Below are positions 8,802 through 17,902 of a DNA stretch of 64,000 bases, one piece after another. Every line of letters begins with the position of its first letter. The first letter of the stretch is position 1. The position numbers were made by a program, and so were the translations under genes. This DNA comes from JAHZFN01 sp965149945. GTDB taxonomy: Bacteria > Bacillota > Dehalobacteriia > UBA4068 > UBA4997. The notes under the pieces are model-generated. The model did no database searches, had not been told where the DNA came from, and saw nothing but the letters and a program-made list of their open reading frames with translations. Location of the stretch: contig CBCTTQ010000001.1 of assembly GCA_965149945.1 (NCBI GenBank), positions 129,327 to 193,326 of the forward strand, given 5' to 3'.

Positions 8802-10253
8802 TTATTCTTCAGGGCAAATGGATTTTACTTCTTTGCCTGCTTTTCTCAATTCGTTGATAGCATGTTTGCCGGCGATACCGGGAGAAGTCATGTTGATCGG
8901 ATCCAAAATGATGTTCATTTCTTCTTCTGTAACCAGACCTTTTTCCATGATCAGCTGACGAACGGGAGTGTCAGTGGCAACGGCTTCTTTTACAACCATG
9001 GAGGAGGGCAGATAACCGATATGAGGCAGCATAGCGGTCATGATGCCAAAGCTGTTGTTTACCAAATTGGCGCAGCGTTCTACATTGGCTTCGATGCCGA
9101 CTACGCACAGTTCACGGAACAGACGCAGGGAGTTGGCCATGATTTTTTCGGATTCGAACAAAGCATAGCACATTACAGGTTCCATTACGTTCAGATCCAT
9201 CTGACCGTTTTCTACTGCCAGGCTGGTGGTCAGGTCGTTACCGATTACACGGTAGCAAGTCTGGTTCAGCTGTTCAGCCATAACAGGGTTTACTTTACCG
9301 GGCATAATGGAAGATCCGGGCTGGCGGGCGGGCAGTTTAATTTCATACCAACCGCATTTCGGACCGGAAGCCATCAGGCGCAGGTCGTTGGCGATTTTAA
9401 TCATAGCGAAGGCGTTTGTTTTCATCTGAGAGGACAGTTCGCAAACTTCGTCGCACATCTGGGTGCCGTCTACCAAATCGGCAGAGCTTACCAGAGGCAG
9501 ACCGGTTTTTTCCGCGGCGAACTGTACGCAACGGTCGATGTATTCGGGATCCGCGTTCAGACCGGTACCGACAGCAGTGGCGCCGGCGTTAATAGCGCAG
9601 AGTTTTTTCAGAGAAACTTCCAACCGTTCGATACAACGACGGCAAACATTGGCATAGGCGTTGAATTCCTGACCCAGTGTGATGGGAACGGCGTCTTGCA
9701 AATGGGTACGGCCCATTTTGATGACGGTTTTGAATTCTTCGGCTTTTTTGCGCAGAGCTTCTTCGGTTTTCGCGAATTCGTCGATCAAGGTTTTGCCCAG
9801 GAAGTTCGCGGTGATGTGAATGGCGCAGGGGAAAACGTCGTTGGTGGATTGACCCATGTTGGCATGGTCGTTAGGGCTGATGATGTCATAACGGCCTTTT
9901 TCATGACCCATGATTTCCAGCGCGCGGTTGCAGAGTACTTCGTTGATATTCATGTTGATGGAAGTACCGGCGCCGCCCTGAATGGGGTCGGTCACAAACT
10001 GATCGTTCCATTTGCCGTCGATGATTTCATCGGCAGCTTGCAGCAAAGCGTTCCCGATGTCTTCCGGCATACGTCCGGTGGACATGTTGGCTTTTACGGT
10101 CGCCCATTTGTAGCAACCCAATGCTTTGATCATTTCGGGGCAGATAACCTGACCGGTAATTTGGAAGTTGGTCAGCGCTCTGGTGGTTTGCACACCATAA
10201 TAAACATCGTCTTGAATCTCTAATTCGCCTAAAAAGTCATGTTCTTTACGCAT
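8802..10253 (-). CDS. aspA: Aspartate ammonia-lyase
   Basis: 483-residue member of the fumarase/aspartase superfamily. The signature GSSIMPGKVNP, holding the catalytic serine loop, is near residue 320. HDFLGELEIQDDVYYG at the N-terminus and GRTHLQDAVPITLGQEF are aspartase-specific. It deaminates aspartate to fumarate and ammonia in the cytoplasm, feeding fumarate respiration or fermentation. ATG 10253 follows CGGAGGTG. Monocistronic by its own promoter and terminator. Fumarase class II is a less likely alternative given the N-terminus. Confidence 0.93.
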   Translation of the reverse strand: MRKEHDFLGELEIQDDVYYGVQTTRALTNFQITGQVICPEMIKALGCYKWATVKANMSTGRMPEDIGNALLQAADEIIDGKWNDQFVTDPIQGGAGTSINMNINEVLCNRALEIMGHEKGRYDIISPNDHANMGQSTNDVFPCAIHITANFLGKTLIDEFAKTEEALRKKAEEFKTVIKMGRTHLQDAVPITLGQEFNAYANVCRRCIERLEVSLKKLCAINAGATAVGTGLNADPEYIDRCVQFAAEKTGLPLVSSADLVDGTQMCDEVCELSSQMKTNAFAMIKIANDLRLMASGPKCGWYEIKLPARQPGSSIMPGKVNPVMAEQLNQTCYRVIGNDLTTSLAVENGQMDLNVMEPVMCYALFESEKIMANSLRLFRELCVVGIEANVERCANLVNNSFGIMTAMLPHIGYLPSSMVVKEAVATDTPVRQLIMEKGLVTEEEMNIILDPINMTSPGIAGKHAINELRKAGKEVKSICPEE

Positions 10254-10292
10254 TGAAAAAACACCTCCGATAAATTTACTATTAATAGGATT

Positions 10293-10309
10293 TTTGGCAT
10301 TTTGCCAAA
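10293..10309. promoter_or_regulatory. Palindrome in the aspA 5' leader
   Basis: TTTGGCA and TGCCAAA flank a TTT spacer, a perfect 17-bp dyad between the aspA promoter and ribosome site. It is a candidate operator or small leader hairpin; the regulator is unknown. Confidence 0.4.
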
Positions 10310-10335
10310 TGCCGCACTATTAATCTAACATGCTA

Positions 10336-10364
10336 ATTATAGCACACCGTTTCGGCAAGTACAA
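10336..10364 (-). promoter_or_regulatory. aspA promoter
   Basis: On the minus strand TTGTAC (10364-10359), 17-bp spacer, TATAAT (10341-10336). The rest of 10365-10822 shows no credible gene; a 142-codon plus-strand frame there is a composition artefact. Confidence 0.6.
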
Positions 10365-10822
10365 TATCTAATGCAAAAAAATACCAAAAGTCCTGCTATA
10401 GGTTGGTTTTTGGGGATTGCTTTTTTGGAGGAAAAGGACGAAAATACAACAAAGTTATCAGAAAATTATGAATAGGATTTTGGGTTTTTATCTTGATTGG
10501 ACAAGGAACTGTGAAAATTTTTTGGAAATTGCCGCGATCCTTGTTCCCATGGGCTTTTGGCCGATCAGTATAGGGAAAATCTCTGTTTCTGATCCGCGTC
10601 GTTTGGGGAGGATGGGGCGGGTTTGTTTTTTCCCTTTTTTCGGAAATTCTTTCGGAAGTTTGAGAAAACGGCGTCGCAGCGGAAAGGATTTGCCCGAGAC
10701 GGCAGTGGTTTGGGTCTTGTTGAAGAGGTCCCGACGGGTAAAAGAAAAAAGCGGTTTCGGTCGGCATGTCGCGGAAGAGGTCCGCGCGGGTGAGAAAACG
10801 GGCGGGGAAAGGACCCGCGGGA

Positions 10823-10851
10823 TTGCAATGAAAAAAAAAGTATAGTATAAT
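10823..10851 (+). promoter_or_regulatory. Promoter of the HD-domain gene
   Basis: TTGCAA (10823-10828), 17-bp spacer, TATAAT (10846-10851), 64 bp before the start codon. Confidence 0.7.
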
Positions 10852-10915
10852 GAAGAAGCATTGACGGATGCCCTAAAGGGAACCCGATGAAAGAACATAA
10901 AGAGGTGTTTGTGGT

Positions 10916-11833
10916 ATGAAGCAAGTATCCCCGCTGATTTCCGGGGTTTTGATTGCGGTGATTTTTTGGCTCCTTGACAGTATTATGCTGAGTTATACTC
11001 TTGCCGATCCGACGCTGATGGGCGTATTGTTTACGCAGGCGCCTATTGTGCGGTTGTCGTATCGACTGCTGTTTTTGCTTATCTGTGTGTTCATCGGAGG
11101 CTATCGCAGCTATCGTCGTATCATGAATTTTGACAGCATTTTTGATCAAGAAGACAAACAAAAAAATGTGCGGGACAGCATTCGCAACAAATATTTAAAA
11201 CGGGTGAAGGTGGAAACGGTTCATGTAGGCCATGAAACCATTGAGCGTCTTTGCGCCGAAGACGACGCGCGTATTGAAAATGTTAACAAGCGCCGTCCGC
11301 CCAAACGGGAAAGTTTCCTTTTACGGGATGTGTCGGAACGCAATCGCCAGACTTGGGAATATTGCAGTGTGCTGGGGGTAAAAATCGGCCTTTCGGTGCG
11401 TGATCTCAGCAAATTGAATACCCTGTGTTATTGTCATGATATGGGTAATTGGGATGATGAAGCCAATCATATTGAACGAGGGGTGAAAATTGCCGAAGAA
11501 ATCCCCGAATATCGACGGCTGGCCTTTGCCATTAAATTTCATCATGAGCGCTATGACGGCAAGGGACCCTATGGTTTGAAGGGAAAGCGCATCCCGATCA
11601 TCTGCCGGGTTTTCGCGGTGGCGAATAAATTTTATGAGTTGACCGATCCGGAAAAAGAAAACGCCTTAGATCGCAAAAAAGCCTTGGCCGCCCTGATGGA
11701 TTACAGCGGCACTTTGTTGGATCCGGAGTTGGTGTTGGTGTTTATTTCCACGGTGGATAACGCCAACGCCCGGCCTGCCTCGGATGAGCTGCTGACCAGT
11801 CGTTTCGGCGGCGGACTGTCTTTGCCTGATTGA
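10916..11833 (+). CDS. Membrane protein with HD-GYP-like domain
   Basis: 305 residues. Two membrane helices at about 8-30 and 47-64 anchor a cytoplasmic HD domain. H174-D175 in LCYCHDMGNW is the metal-binding pair, and HHERYDGKGPYGLKGK (209 on) corresponds to the HHE..DG.GYP signature of HD-GYP cyclic-di-GMP phosphodiesterases, with the GYP altered to GPYG. It could hydrolyse a cyclic dinucleotide or be a degenerate receptor. ATG 10916 follows AGAGGTGTTTGTGGT. Monocistronic, ending in a perfect bidirectional terminator. The substrate cannot be settled from sequence. Confidence 0.7.
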   Translation: MKQVSPLISGVLIAVIFWLLDSIMLSYTLADPTLMGVLFTQAPIVRLSYRLLFLLICVFIGGYRSYRRIMNFDSIFDQEDKQKNVRDSIRNKYLKRVKVETVHVGHETIERLCAEDDARIENVNKRRPPKRESFLLRDVSERNRQTWEYCSVLGVKIGLSVRDLSKLNTLCYCHDMGNWDDEANHIERGVKIAEEIPEYRRLAFAIKFHHERYDGKGPYGLKGKRIPIICRVFAVANKFYELTDPEKENALDRKKALAALMDYSGTLLDPELVLVFISTVDNANARPASDELLTSRFGGGLSLPD

Positions 11834-12030
11834 GAATCCTGCAGGCGGCGTTGTCTCCCGCCGGTGAGAAATTCCCTCTGTCCCGTTTTTCCGGTATTCC
11901 GCGAAGGGGAAGGGTTCCCGAAAGATCGCCGATTGACGGAAGCGTGCGCGGGATAAACAGAGAATCCGCGGAAAACAGGGAAAACAAAACGGTCTTGAGC
12001 AGGCTGTGTATTGAAAAAGAAAGAGTGTAC

Positions 12031-12071
12031 GAATCATAAAACGCGCCCCCCTGGGGCGCGTTTTATGATTC
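12031..12071. terminator. Bidirectional terminator between HD gene and thiI
   Basis: Perfect 19-bp stem (12031-12049 with 12053-12071) including ACGCGCCCC/GGGGCGCGT with A- and T-tracts on either side; ends 5 bp from the thiI stop. Confidence 0.9.
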
Positions 12072-12075
12072 GGTA

Positions 12076-13266
12076 TTACATATGCGGGTTTTCCACCCAG
12101 ATATCCATAACTTCCGTGTGATTCAGAGCGTCTTCAATCAATCCTTCCACATCCAGCGCCGCCTCCTGTTTGCGGGCTTCTTCCACTTTGGGACGGATTT
12201 TGGGATGTTTCGGCAGGAATACGGTACAGCAATCTTCATAGGGACGAATGGAAGTGGTGTAGGTGCCGATTTTTTGCGCCAGCGCCATGATTTCTTCCTT
12301 ATCCATGCCTACCAGCGGTCGCAGCACCGGCATATTGGTCACTTCATTGATGCAGTAGATGCTCTCCAGCGTTTGGCTGGCCACCTGGCCGACACTCTCC
12401 CCGGTATAAATGGCCAATCCTCCCTGTTGGCGGGCGATACGTTCGGCAATGCGGAACATAAAACGCCGCATAATGGTGATGCCGTAATCTTCCCGGCAAT
12501 GTTCATGGATGGCTTTTTGAATTTCGGTGAAATGAACGCAGTGCAAGCGGATGGGGCCGTTGTTCCAACGGGAAAGCCCCATGCAGAGGTCGATGACTTT
12601 TTCTTTGGCGCGTTCGCTGGTGAAGGGATAGCTTTCAAAATGCACCGCGTCCACCACGACCCCTCGCTTCATGGCCATCCATGTGGCCACGGGGCTGTCA
12701 ATGCCGCCGGACAACATTACCACGGCGTGTCCGCCGGTACCTACGGGCATTCCTTTGGCGCCGGGGATTACTTCGCTGTATAAATAGGCGGCTTCGTCCC
12801 GCACTTCCACATTGACTACTGTCTGAGGGTAATACATGTTGGCTTCATAGGCTTCGCCGCAGCGGCTGAAAATGTAGCCCGCCACATGTTTGCTGATTTC
12901 GGGAGAGGTGAGAGGAAAGGTTTTGTCGGAACGACGGCTTTCCACCTTGAAGGAGCCGCCGCCGGGCAGCGCGTCTTGCAGCACTTGCCAGGCAGCTTCT
13001 TTGATTTTATCCATATCTTTTTCACATTCGATGACCGGGCAGATGGCGTAAATGCCGAATACTCGTTCCAGTCGATCCAGTACTTCCACCGAATCGCAGC
13101 CGGCCGGTACCAGCAGCCGTCCCCAGTTGTTGATGACTTTGCGGGGGCTGCAGGGCTCCACGGCTTTTTCGATATTTTTAATCAGTTTGTTGAGAAACTG
13201 TTGTTTGTTTTTGCCTTTCAGTCCCAGTTCCCCGTATTTTACCATTAAATATTTATATTGTCTCAT
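12076..13266 (-). CDS. thiI: tRNA 4-thiouridine synthase ThiI
   Basis: 396 residues: N-terminal ferredoxin-like and THUMP domains (RQYKYLMVKYGELGLKGKNK at the start), then the PP-loop ATP pyrophosphatase with MLSGGIDSPVATWM near residue 185. There is no C-terminal rhodanese domain, as usual in Firmicutes. It adenylates U8 of tRNA and transfers sulfur to form 4-thiouridine. The start ATG 13266 has AGAGG 8 bp upstream; a GTG at 13275 is possible but too close to that site. A cysteine desulfurase gene ends 19 bp before it on the same strand, the nifZ-thiI arrangement known from Bacillus, so sulfur donor and synthase are co-transcribed. Confidence 0.93.
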   Translation of the reverse strand: MRQYKYLMVKYGELGLKGKNKQQFLNKLIKNIEKAVEPCSPRKVINNWGRLLVPAGCDSVEVLDRLERVFGIYAICPVIECEKDMDKIKEAAWQVLQDALPGGGSFKVESRRSDKTFPLTSPEISKHVAGYIFSRCGEAYEANMYYPQTVVNVEVRDEAAYLYSEVIPGAKGMPVGTGGHAVVMLSGGIDSPVATWMAMKRGVVVDAVHFESYPFTSERAKEKVIDLCMGLSRWNNGPIRLHCVHFTEIQKAIHEHCREDYGITIMRRFMFRIAERIARQQGGLAIYTGESVGQVASQTLESIYCINEVTNMPVLRPLVGMDKEEIMALAQKIGTYTTSIRPYEDCCTVFLPKHPKIRPKVEEARKQEAALDVEGLIEDALNHTEVMDIWVENPHM

Positions 13267-13284
13267 ATCGCGCACCTCTTCCCG

Positions 13285-14451
13285 TTATTGTTGTTTGGTT
13301 GTTCCTAAAATCCGTCGCAGTTCTTGGACGGAGCGGATGACGATTGCCGCTGCTTGTTCGGCTTCCGCCACGGTGTTTGTCGGAGAAAAACTGAACCGCA
13401 GCGAACCTTCGATGGCTTCTCTGCTCAGTCCCATGGCGGTGAGGACAGGACTCAGCGTATCTTTTTTGGCGGCGCAGGCCGACCCGCTGCTTACCAGCAG
13501 TCCCGCTGTTTCCAGGGTGTGAAGGAGTACCTCGCTTTTTACACCGCCGAAACAGATGTTCAGCACATGAGGCAGCCCCGCTGTCGCGGGACCGTTGATT
13601 TGCCAGTCGGACAGGGGCTCCAGCCCTCGCAAAAAGGTGTCGCGCACCGCCTGTACCTGCTTTCGGTTGGCGTCCAGCCGCGCCATGGCTTTTTGAGCGG
13701 CCAGCCCTAAGCCGACAATGCCGGGCAGATTTTCCGTACCGCTGCGCAGGTTTTGCTCTTGTCCGCCGCCGCCGAACAGGGGTGTCAGCCGCACCCCTCT
13801 GTTGACATAAAGAAACCCGATGCCTTTGGGGGCATGAATTTTGTGACCGCTGGCGGAAAAAACATCAATCCCCAGGGCTTTGGGTTTCAGGTTTAATTTG
13901 CCGAATCCCTGTACGCCGTCCACATGGAAAAAAATTCGCTGCTTTTGGCGGCGCAGGATTTTGCTGATGGCGTCTACAGGCAAAATACTGCCTACTTCAT
14001 TATTAACCAGCATCAAGCTGACCAGAATGGTGTCCGCTGTCAGCGCCTGCTCTACAGCGGTCGGCGAGACGGTGCCTTCCTTATCCACCGGCAAAACCGT
14101 CACTTGAAATCCTTGCTCCCGCAAAAGGCGGCAGGTGTTGAGGACTGCCGGGTGTTCTGTGGCGGCGGTGATGATGTGGCGCCCTCTTTTGCGATAAGCG
14201 TGGGCAATGCCCTGGAGGGCCAGGTTATCCCCTTCGGTGCCGCCGGAGGTGAAAAAAATTTCTTCCGCTTCGACGCCTAGGGAGACCGCTACCTGACGGC
14301 GGGCGGTTTTCAATAATTTTTCCGCTTCCATTCCTTTTTTGTGCAAAGAGGAAGGATTGCCGTAGGCTTTGGTCATTACCTGATAAACCAGATCCGCCAC
14401 TTCGGGGTCCACACGGGTGGTAGCGCTGTTATCAAAATAAATCTCCTGCAT
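13285..14451 (-). CDS. Cysteine desulfurase (NifS/NifZ type) partnered with ThiI
   Basis: 388-residue class V PLP enzyme. N-terminus IYFDNSATTRVDPEV, PLP lysine in SASGHKIHAPKG, catalytic cysteine in SSGSACAAKK on the mobile loop, and RSGTENLPGIVG. It removes sulfur from cysteine as a persulfide for transfer. Direct coupling to thiI points to tRNA thiolation rather than bulk iron-sulfur cluster assembly; no iscU or sufU is near. Start ATG 14451, with a leader of about 100 nt containing a GC hairpin. Confidence 0.88.
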   Translation of the reverse strand: MQEIYFDNSATTRVDPEVADLVYQVMTKAYGNPSSLHKKGMEAEKLLKTARRQVAVSLGVEAEEIFFTSGGTEGDNLALQGIAHAYRKRGRHIITAATEHPAVLNTCRLLREQGFQVTVLPVDKEGTVSPTAVEQALTADTILVSLMLVNNEVGSILPVDAISKILRRQKQRIFFHVDGVQGFGKLNLKPKALGIDVFSASGHKIHAPKGIGFLYVNRGVRLTPLFGGGGQEQNLRSGTENLPGIVGLGLAAQKAMARLDANRKQVQAVRDTFLRGLEPLSDWQINGPATAGLPHVLNICFGGVKSEVLLHTLETAGLLVSSGSACAAKKDTLSPVLTAMGLSREAIEGSLRFSFSPTNTVAEAEQAAAIVIRSVQELRRILGTTKQQ

Positions 14452-14555
14452 CTTTGTTCACTCCAATTTTCGTGTTTTTTATCTGAATTTATTTTACAGG
14501 CGTTGAGAAAGGCTGCCCCGCGGGCAGCCGCGTCATTTTTTGATTGTCTTTTTCT

Positions 14556-14584
14556 ATTATAGCATAAAAAACGCGGAGAACCAA
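14556..14584 (-). promoter_or_regulatory. Promoter of nifS-thiI
   Basis: On the minus strand TTGGTT (14584-14579), 17-bp spacer, TATAAT (14561-14556). A GGCTGCCC/GGGCAGCC hairpin at 14511-14529 falls in the leader. No gene is seen in 14585-14890. Confidence 0.6.
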
Positions 14585-14892
14585 CGGCTGGGGAGAAAAT
14601 CCCCGTCCGCGATTGCGGAAATCCTACCGGGCGGCGGGGGATTGAAAATTCGGAACCGTCGCGAAATTATTCGAAAAAGAGAGAGGATCGCGGGAGAGTA
14701 ACAGCGGCAGAGGGGAAGGATTCGCGTTTCAGAATCTTTTCCGCTTAGAGGGGAAGAATTCGGGGGGGTTGCTTTTTTAGAGGATTTGATAATCACCGAA
14801 GCGATTTCTTTGCTTTTTTGGGAGAATTCTTCCGGGAAAGCGGATGGCCCATCTGTTGCTTTAACGCATTAAAATATTATAGCTTTAAAGTA

Positions 14893-14921
14893 TTGACATT
14901 TCGAAAAGAATCCTTTATACT
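14893..14921 (+). promoter_or_regulatory. Strong promoter of the 90-aa gene
   Basis: TTGACA (14893-14898), 17-bp spacer, TATACT (14916-14921). It is preceded by CTTTAAAGTA, almost the same sequence that precedes the promoter at 18490. Downstream, hairpins at 14932-14953 and at about 14967-14983 precede the ribosome site. Confidence 0.8.
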
Positions 14922-15001
14922 AAAAGCAGAAGCGGAAGAAAATTTTTCTTCCGCGGCGAAGAACCCCGCGGCGGCGCCGCGGAATGAAAGGAGACGGTAT
15001 T

Positions 15002-15274
15002 ATGAGAAAGAGAACCATGCTATTGAAATTGGCGAACTATGACATTGAAAAATTGTTTGAAAACTATTGTAAATATTATTGTCAGGTTTACAATGACAAT
15101 CAATTTATGCATATGGTAAAATGGCGGGAAAAAATTAATGATGTGGTTGCTTTTCTGAAAGAAGAGTTGGGCAATGACTGCCTGAGCAATTTAGAAGCAT
15201 ATGATTATGCGCCGGAAACCAAAGAGCACATTCACAATATCGCTTCTGTTTATGAAATTGTGAACCGCTCTTAA
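15002..15274 (+). CDS. Small hypothetical protein (90 aa)
   Basis: 90 residues beginning MRKRTMLLKLANYDIEKLF. It is rich in Tyr, Asn, Glu and Lys and predicted largely helical, with two cysteines in a YCKYYC motif near residue 24 and no signal peptide or membrane helix. I do not recognise a family. Support for it being real: AAAGGAG 8 bp before the ATG, a near-consensus promoter, and an ordinary amino-acid pattern. The leader contains two GC hairpins, so translation may be structured. Monocistronic. Confidence 0.6.
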   Translation: MRKRTMLLKLANYDIEKLFENYCKYYCQVYNDNQFMHMVKWREKINDVVAFLKEELGNDCLSNLEAYDYAPETKEHIHNIASVYEIVNRS

Positions 15275-15519
15275 GGTGAAGTCGATTACTTCTCTCTTTC
15301 GGGAAGAAGAACAACCGAAAGAGAGTATGAGTACGGGGCGTTCGTTTTTCGGTATCATTCTTTCTTTATTCGGAGCGTCCGCGGCTGAGAAAAGGCATCC
15401 CCTCCACAGGAAAAATAAACCAAAGAGGCATTCTTCTTTGGTTCTATCATAAATTTGCACGCGATACATTTTTAATAAACGGGAAGGGATTTCTTCCTGC
15501 GAATTTCTCAAATTTCACA

Positions 15520-15552
15520 AAAGGAGACGCGCTGACGGCGCGTCTCCTTTTT
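15520..15552 (+). terminator. Terminator hairpin
   Basis: AAAGGAGACGCGC pairs with GCGCGTCTCCTTT around TGACG, followed by TT. A further dyad CTCTCTTTCGG/CCGAAAGAGAG lies at 15292-15325 just after the 90-aa gene. No other gene is seen in 15275-15788. Confidence 0.75.
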
Positions 15553-15788
15553 ATCTGTTTCGTTTTATACTTTTTCCGACTGTTTTTTTTGATTGATGTT
15601 TGGATTCAGCGTGTTCTTTTATGAAGAAAAAAGGGAAAGAATAATGACCGAAGCTCGTAACATTTTCATTGGATGGTGTTTGTTGGACAGAGACCGCGCG
15701 CGATGAAAAACAGCGAATCTCTCGAAAACAGGATGATTGAGGTGAGGCGGGTCTTTTTGGCAAAAGCGGGATTTCAGCGGAAAATAAA

Positions 15789-15822
15789 CGCCCGGATTTC
15801 ACTTTTCAGTGAAATCCGGGCG
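15789..15822 (-). terminator. Terminator of the dehydrogenase gene
   Basis: Perfect 14-bp stem (15789-15802 with 15809-15822); on the minus strand it is followed by TTTATTTT, 26 bp after the stop. Confidence 0.85.
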
Positions 15823-15847
15823 TAGGGTTTCTTGTCAGCAAGAGATT

Positions 15848-16873
15848 TTACAGATGATATTCCATCGGGTAAGTGAGATAGCAATGGGGTTCTAACTGGT
15901 CACAGGTAACATATCCGGCGGGCGCGGTCAAAAGACTGGGGATGCGGTTGACTACAGTAGCGCAGGTATGTTCTACCGTAGCGGGTTTTACCACATGGAA
16001 TTCGGTATTCGGTTCACCGGTAATCCACCAATCGCACATATCGCCGTCTTCGGGACCGTATACTTTGCCGATGGTTTCCTCTTCGATCGTGATGCCTTGC
16101 ATGGTTTCGATGGTCACCACCGCGGACATGCCGATGCAGTTGCCGGCGGGAATGGTTTTGCCCAAGGTGGAACTGTATACATCATGGTCGACAATATACG
16201 GTACATGTTTTTGCGTCATGGATTTGATGGTCAGACCCAGTTTGCTGCAGATGGCTTCGCTGGCGTTCCATGCGTAGGATGGCTCAAAATCAGCGGGATG
16301 GGCGATTTTTTGTTCAAATTCTTCGGGCGTCAGGTCACAGCCATGGGCGTTGGCCAAAGCGAGACCGTAATCTTCTACGTTATAGCTGTAGGCGCCTTTG
16401 ATTTTTTCGATTTTATTGCAGCCGCTGGCTACCATGGCGACCATATTGATCCAGAAGATATCCTGCATGCCGGATCCGGTGATGGTGCAATTATTTTCTT
16501 TTGCCAGCGCGTCCAGACGGTTGATTTGCGCCGCGGAAGTTGTCCACGGATAAATGGCTTCTTCGCAGGTCGTAATCACATTGATGCCGCGGGAAACACA
16601 TTTTTCCACTTGATCGTAAATATCTCCGATAAAGCTGAACAGGGTGACAATGGCTACATCCGCGTCACATTCATCCAGCACTTTATCCGCGTCATCGGAA
16701 ATGATCACACCGGTTTTCAATCCCAGTTCGGCGTAATCGCCTACATCCATTCCTACTACCTGAGGATTGACATCGATGGCGCCCACAATCTGAGCTCCGT
16801 GTTCATATAAATACCGAAGGGTGTATTTTGCCATTTTACCGCAACCATACTGAACCACTTTAATCTTTTCCAT
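15848..16873 (-). CDS. 2,4-diaminopentanoate-dehydrogenase-like NAD(P)-binding oxidoreductase
   Basis: 341 residues with a DapB-like Rossmann N-terminus (VVQYGCGKMAKYTLRYL, then GAIDVN). The stretch INVITTCEEAIYPW, TGSGMQDIFW and the motif SYNVEDYGLALANAHG are those I associate with 2,4-diaminopentanoate dehydrogenase of the ornithine fermentation pathway. The enzyme oxidatively deaminates 2,4-diaminopentanoate to 2-amino-4-oxopentanoate. No other ornithine-pathway genes (oraSE, ortAB) are nearby, so a related substrate is possible. ATG 16873 follows AGGAGGAATCAAT. The upstream MerR gene and a 19-bp-spaced promoter imply inducible control. Confidence 0.65.
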   Translation of the reverse strand: MEKIKVVQYGCGKMAKYTLRYLYEHGAQIVGAIDVNPQVVGMDVGDYAELGLKTGVIISDDADKVLDECDADVAIVTLFSFIGDIYDQVEKCVSRGINVITTCEEAIYPWTTSAAQINRLDALAKENNCTITGSGMQDIFWINMVAMVASGCNKIEKIKGAYSYNVEDYGLALANAHGCDLTPEEFEQKIAHPADFEPSYAWNASEAICSKLGLTIKSMTQKHVPYIVDHDVYSSTLGKTIPAGNCIGMSAVVTIETMQGITIEEETIGKVYGPEDGDMCDWWITGEPNTEFHVVKPATVEHTCATVVNRIPSLLTAPAGYVTCDQLEPHCYLTYPMEYHL

Positions 16874-16960
16874 ATTGATTCCTCCTTGACATTATTGTTT
16901 TGAATAACGTTTCAGTGAAGCGATAGGAAAAAAGATGTCTCTTTTCATATCCGTAACTTT

Positions 16961-16991
16961 AGTATAAACCCTCATGCGGAAGGAGAGTCAA
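16961..16991 (-). promoter_or_regulatory. MerR-type promoter of the dehydrogenase gene
   Basis: On the minus strand TTGACT (16991-16986), a 19-bp spacer, TATACT (16966-16961). The overlong spacer with a partial dyad (CTCCTTC..GAGGGTT) is the hallmark of promoters activated by MerR-family DNA distortion. The MerR gene lies directly upstream, its stop codon inside the spacer. Confidence 0.65.
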
Positions 16992-17868
16992 GAGTTTTTG
17001 TGAAAATTTTGGAACTATTTTCATCCTTTTGGAATGTGACCGGTACCTGCAGGCGGAGAAACATCCTGCGGGGGTCGTTATCAAACACATTAAAGCCTGT
17101 TACAACCTCGCAAATATAATCCCCCGCTATTTGATAGTTCATATTTTCGCAATGATCCCGCAGCAGCCGCGCGCAGCGTATTTCATCATCATAATTATCT
17201 AAGTAGATACAGGCGTACATGCCGCTGTCGATTACCTGCAGAGCGGAAAGATCTCCCTGATCGCGGTCGCTGGTAAAAATGAAAATCTGATCCGCCACAA
17301 AGCGGTCTTCCAGAAAATCTTTTTGCAGAATGGAAGTCCCGATGTTGTAGGAATGGATTTGCTGAAATCCTTTTTCTTCCAGTTTTGCCCGCAGTTGGCG
17401 CAGGCTTTGCTCGTAGCTGTGGATATCGTCCTGATAAAAATTGTAAGAGCAGGGAATTCCCCAAGAAAAACGTCGATCGATGTATTCTAAAGAAAGAGTG
17501 CCTGTAGCGGGAGATTTACGGTATCGTTCAATCGACATGATGGACCGTTCCACCGCGTCATGCTGGGCTTTGAGCTGGCGCATTTGCAGGTGGATTTGCT
17601 CGTTTTTTTGTGAGAGAAGCTCTTCAATGAGGGAAATATCTTCCTTTTGCAGCACCTGAGAGATTTGGGACAGGCTCATGCCCAGTTCTTTCATATAGGC
17701 GATCATGTCTAATCGGGCGTTTTGATTGATATCGTAGTAGCGATAACCTGTCTTGGGATCGACATAGCGTGGTTTAAGCAGCCCCTTTTCATCATAAAGG
17801 CGCAAAGTAGGGATGGAAATCCGATTCATCGCGGCCATTTTACCGATAGGAATTAAATTATCTTTCAT
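16972..17868 (-). CDS. MerR-family regulator with GyrI-like effector domain
   Basis: 298 residues. Residues 1-75 form a MerR DNA-binding domain (IGKMAAMNRISIPTLRLYDE, GLLKPRYVDPKTGYRYY), a dimerising helix follows to about 115, and the rest resembles the GyrI/BltR-type small-molecule-binding fold. Such proteins activate promoters with 19-bp spacers; exactly such a promoter overlaps its own 3' end and faces the dehydrogenase gene. ATG 17868 follows TGGAGGGATTTTC. Its own upstream region has a 12-bp palindrome TCTTAATTAAGA at 17891-17902, a likely autoregulatory site. Confidence 0.85.
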   Translation of the reverse strand: MKDNLIPIGKMAAMNRISIPTLRLYDEKGLLKPRYVDPKTGYRYYDINQNARLDMIAYMKELGMSLSQISQVLQKEDISLIEELLSQKNEQIHLQMRQLKAQHDAVERSIMSIERYRKSPATGTLSLEYIDRRFSWGIPCSYNFYQDDIHSYEQSLRQLRAKLEEKGFQQIHSYNIGTSILQKDFLEDRFVADQIFIFTSDRDQGDLSALQVIDSGMYACIYLDNYDDEIRCARLLRDHCENMNYQIAGDYICEVVTGFNVFDNDPRRMFLRLQVPVTFQKDENSSKIFTKTLDSPSA

Positions 17869-17902
17869 GAAAATCCCTCCAAAACTCTAATCTTAATTAA
17901 GA

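Noticed and set aside
8862..10223. Plus-strand frame opposite aspA
   Set aside because: Shadow of aspA without recognisable motifs or ribosome site.
10417..10845. 142-codon plus-strand frame before the HD gene
   Set aside because: Arg/Gly-rich composition artefact with no ribosome site, overlapping the promoter.
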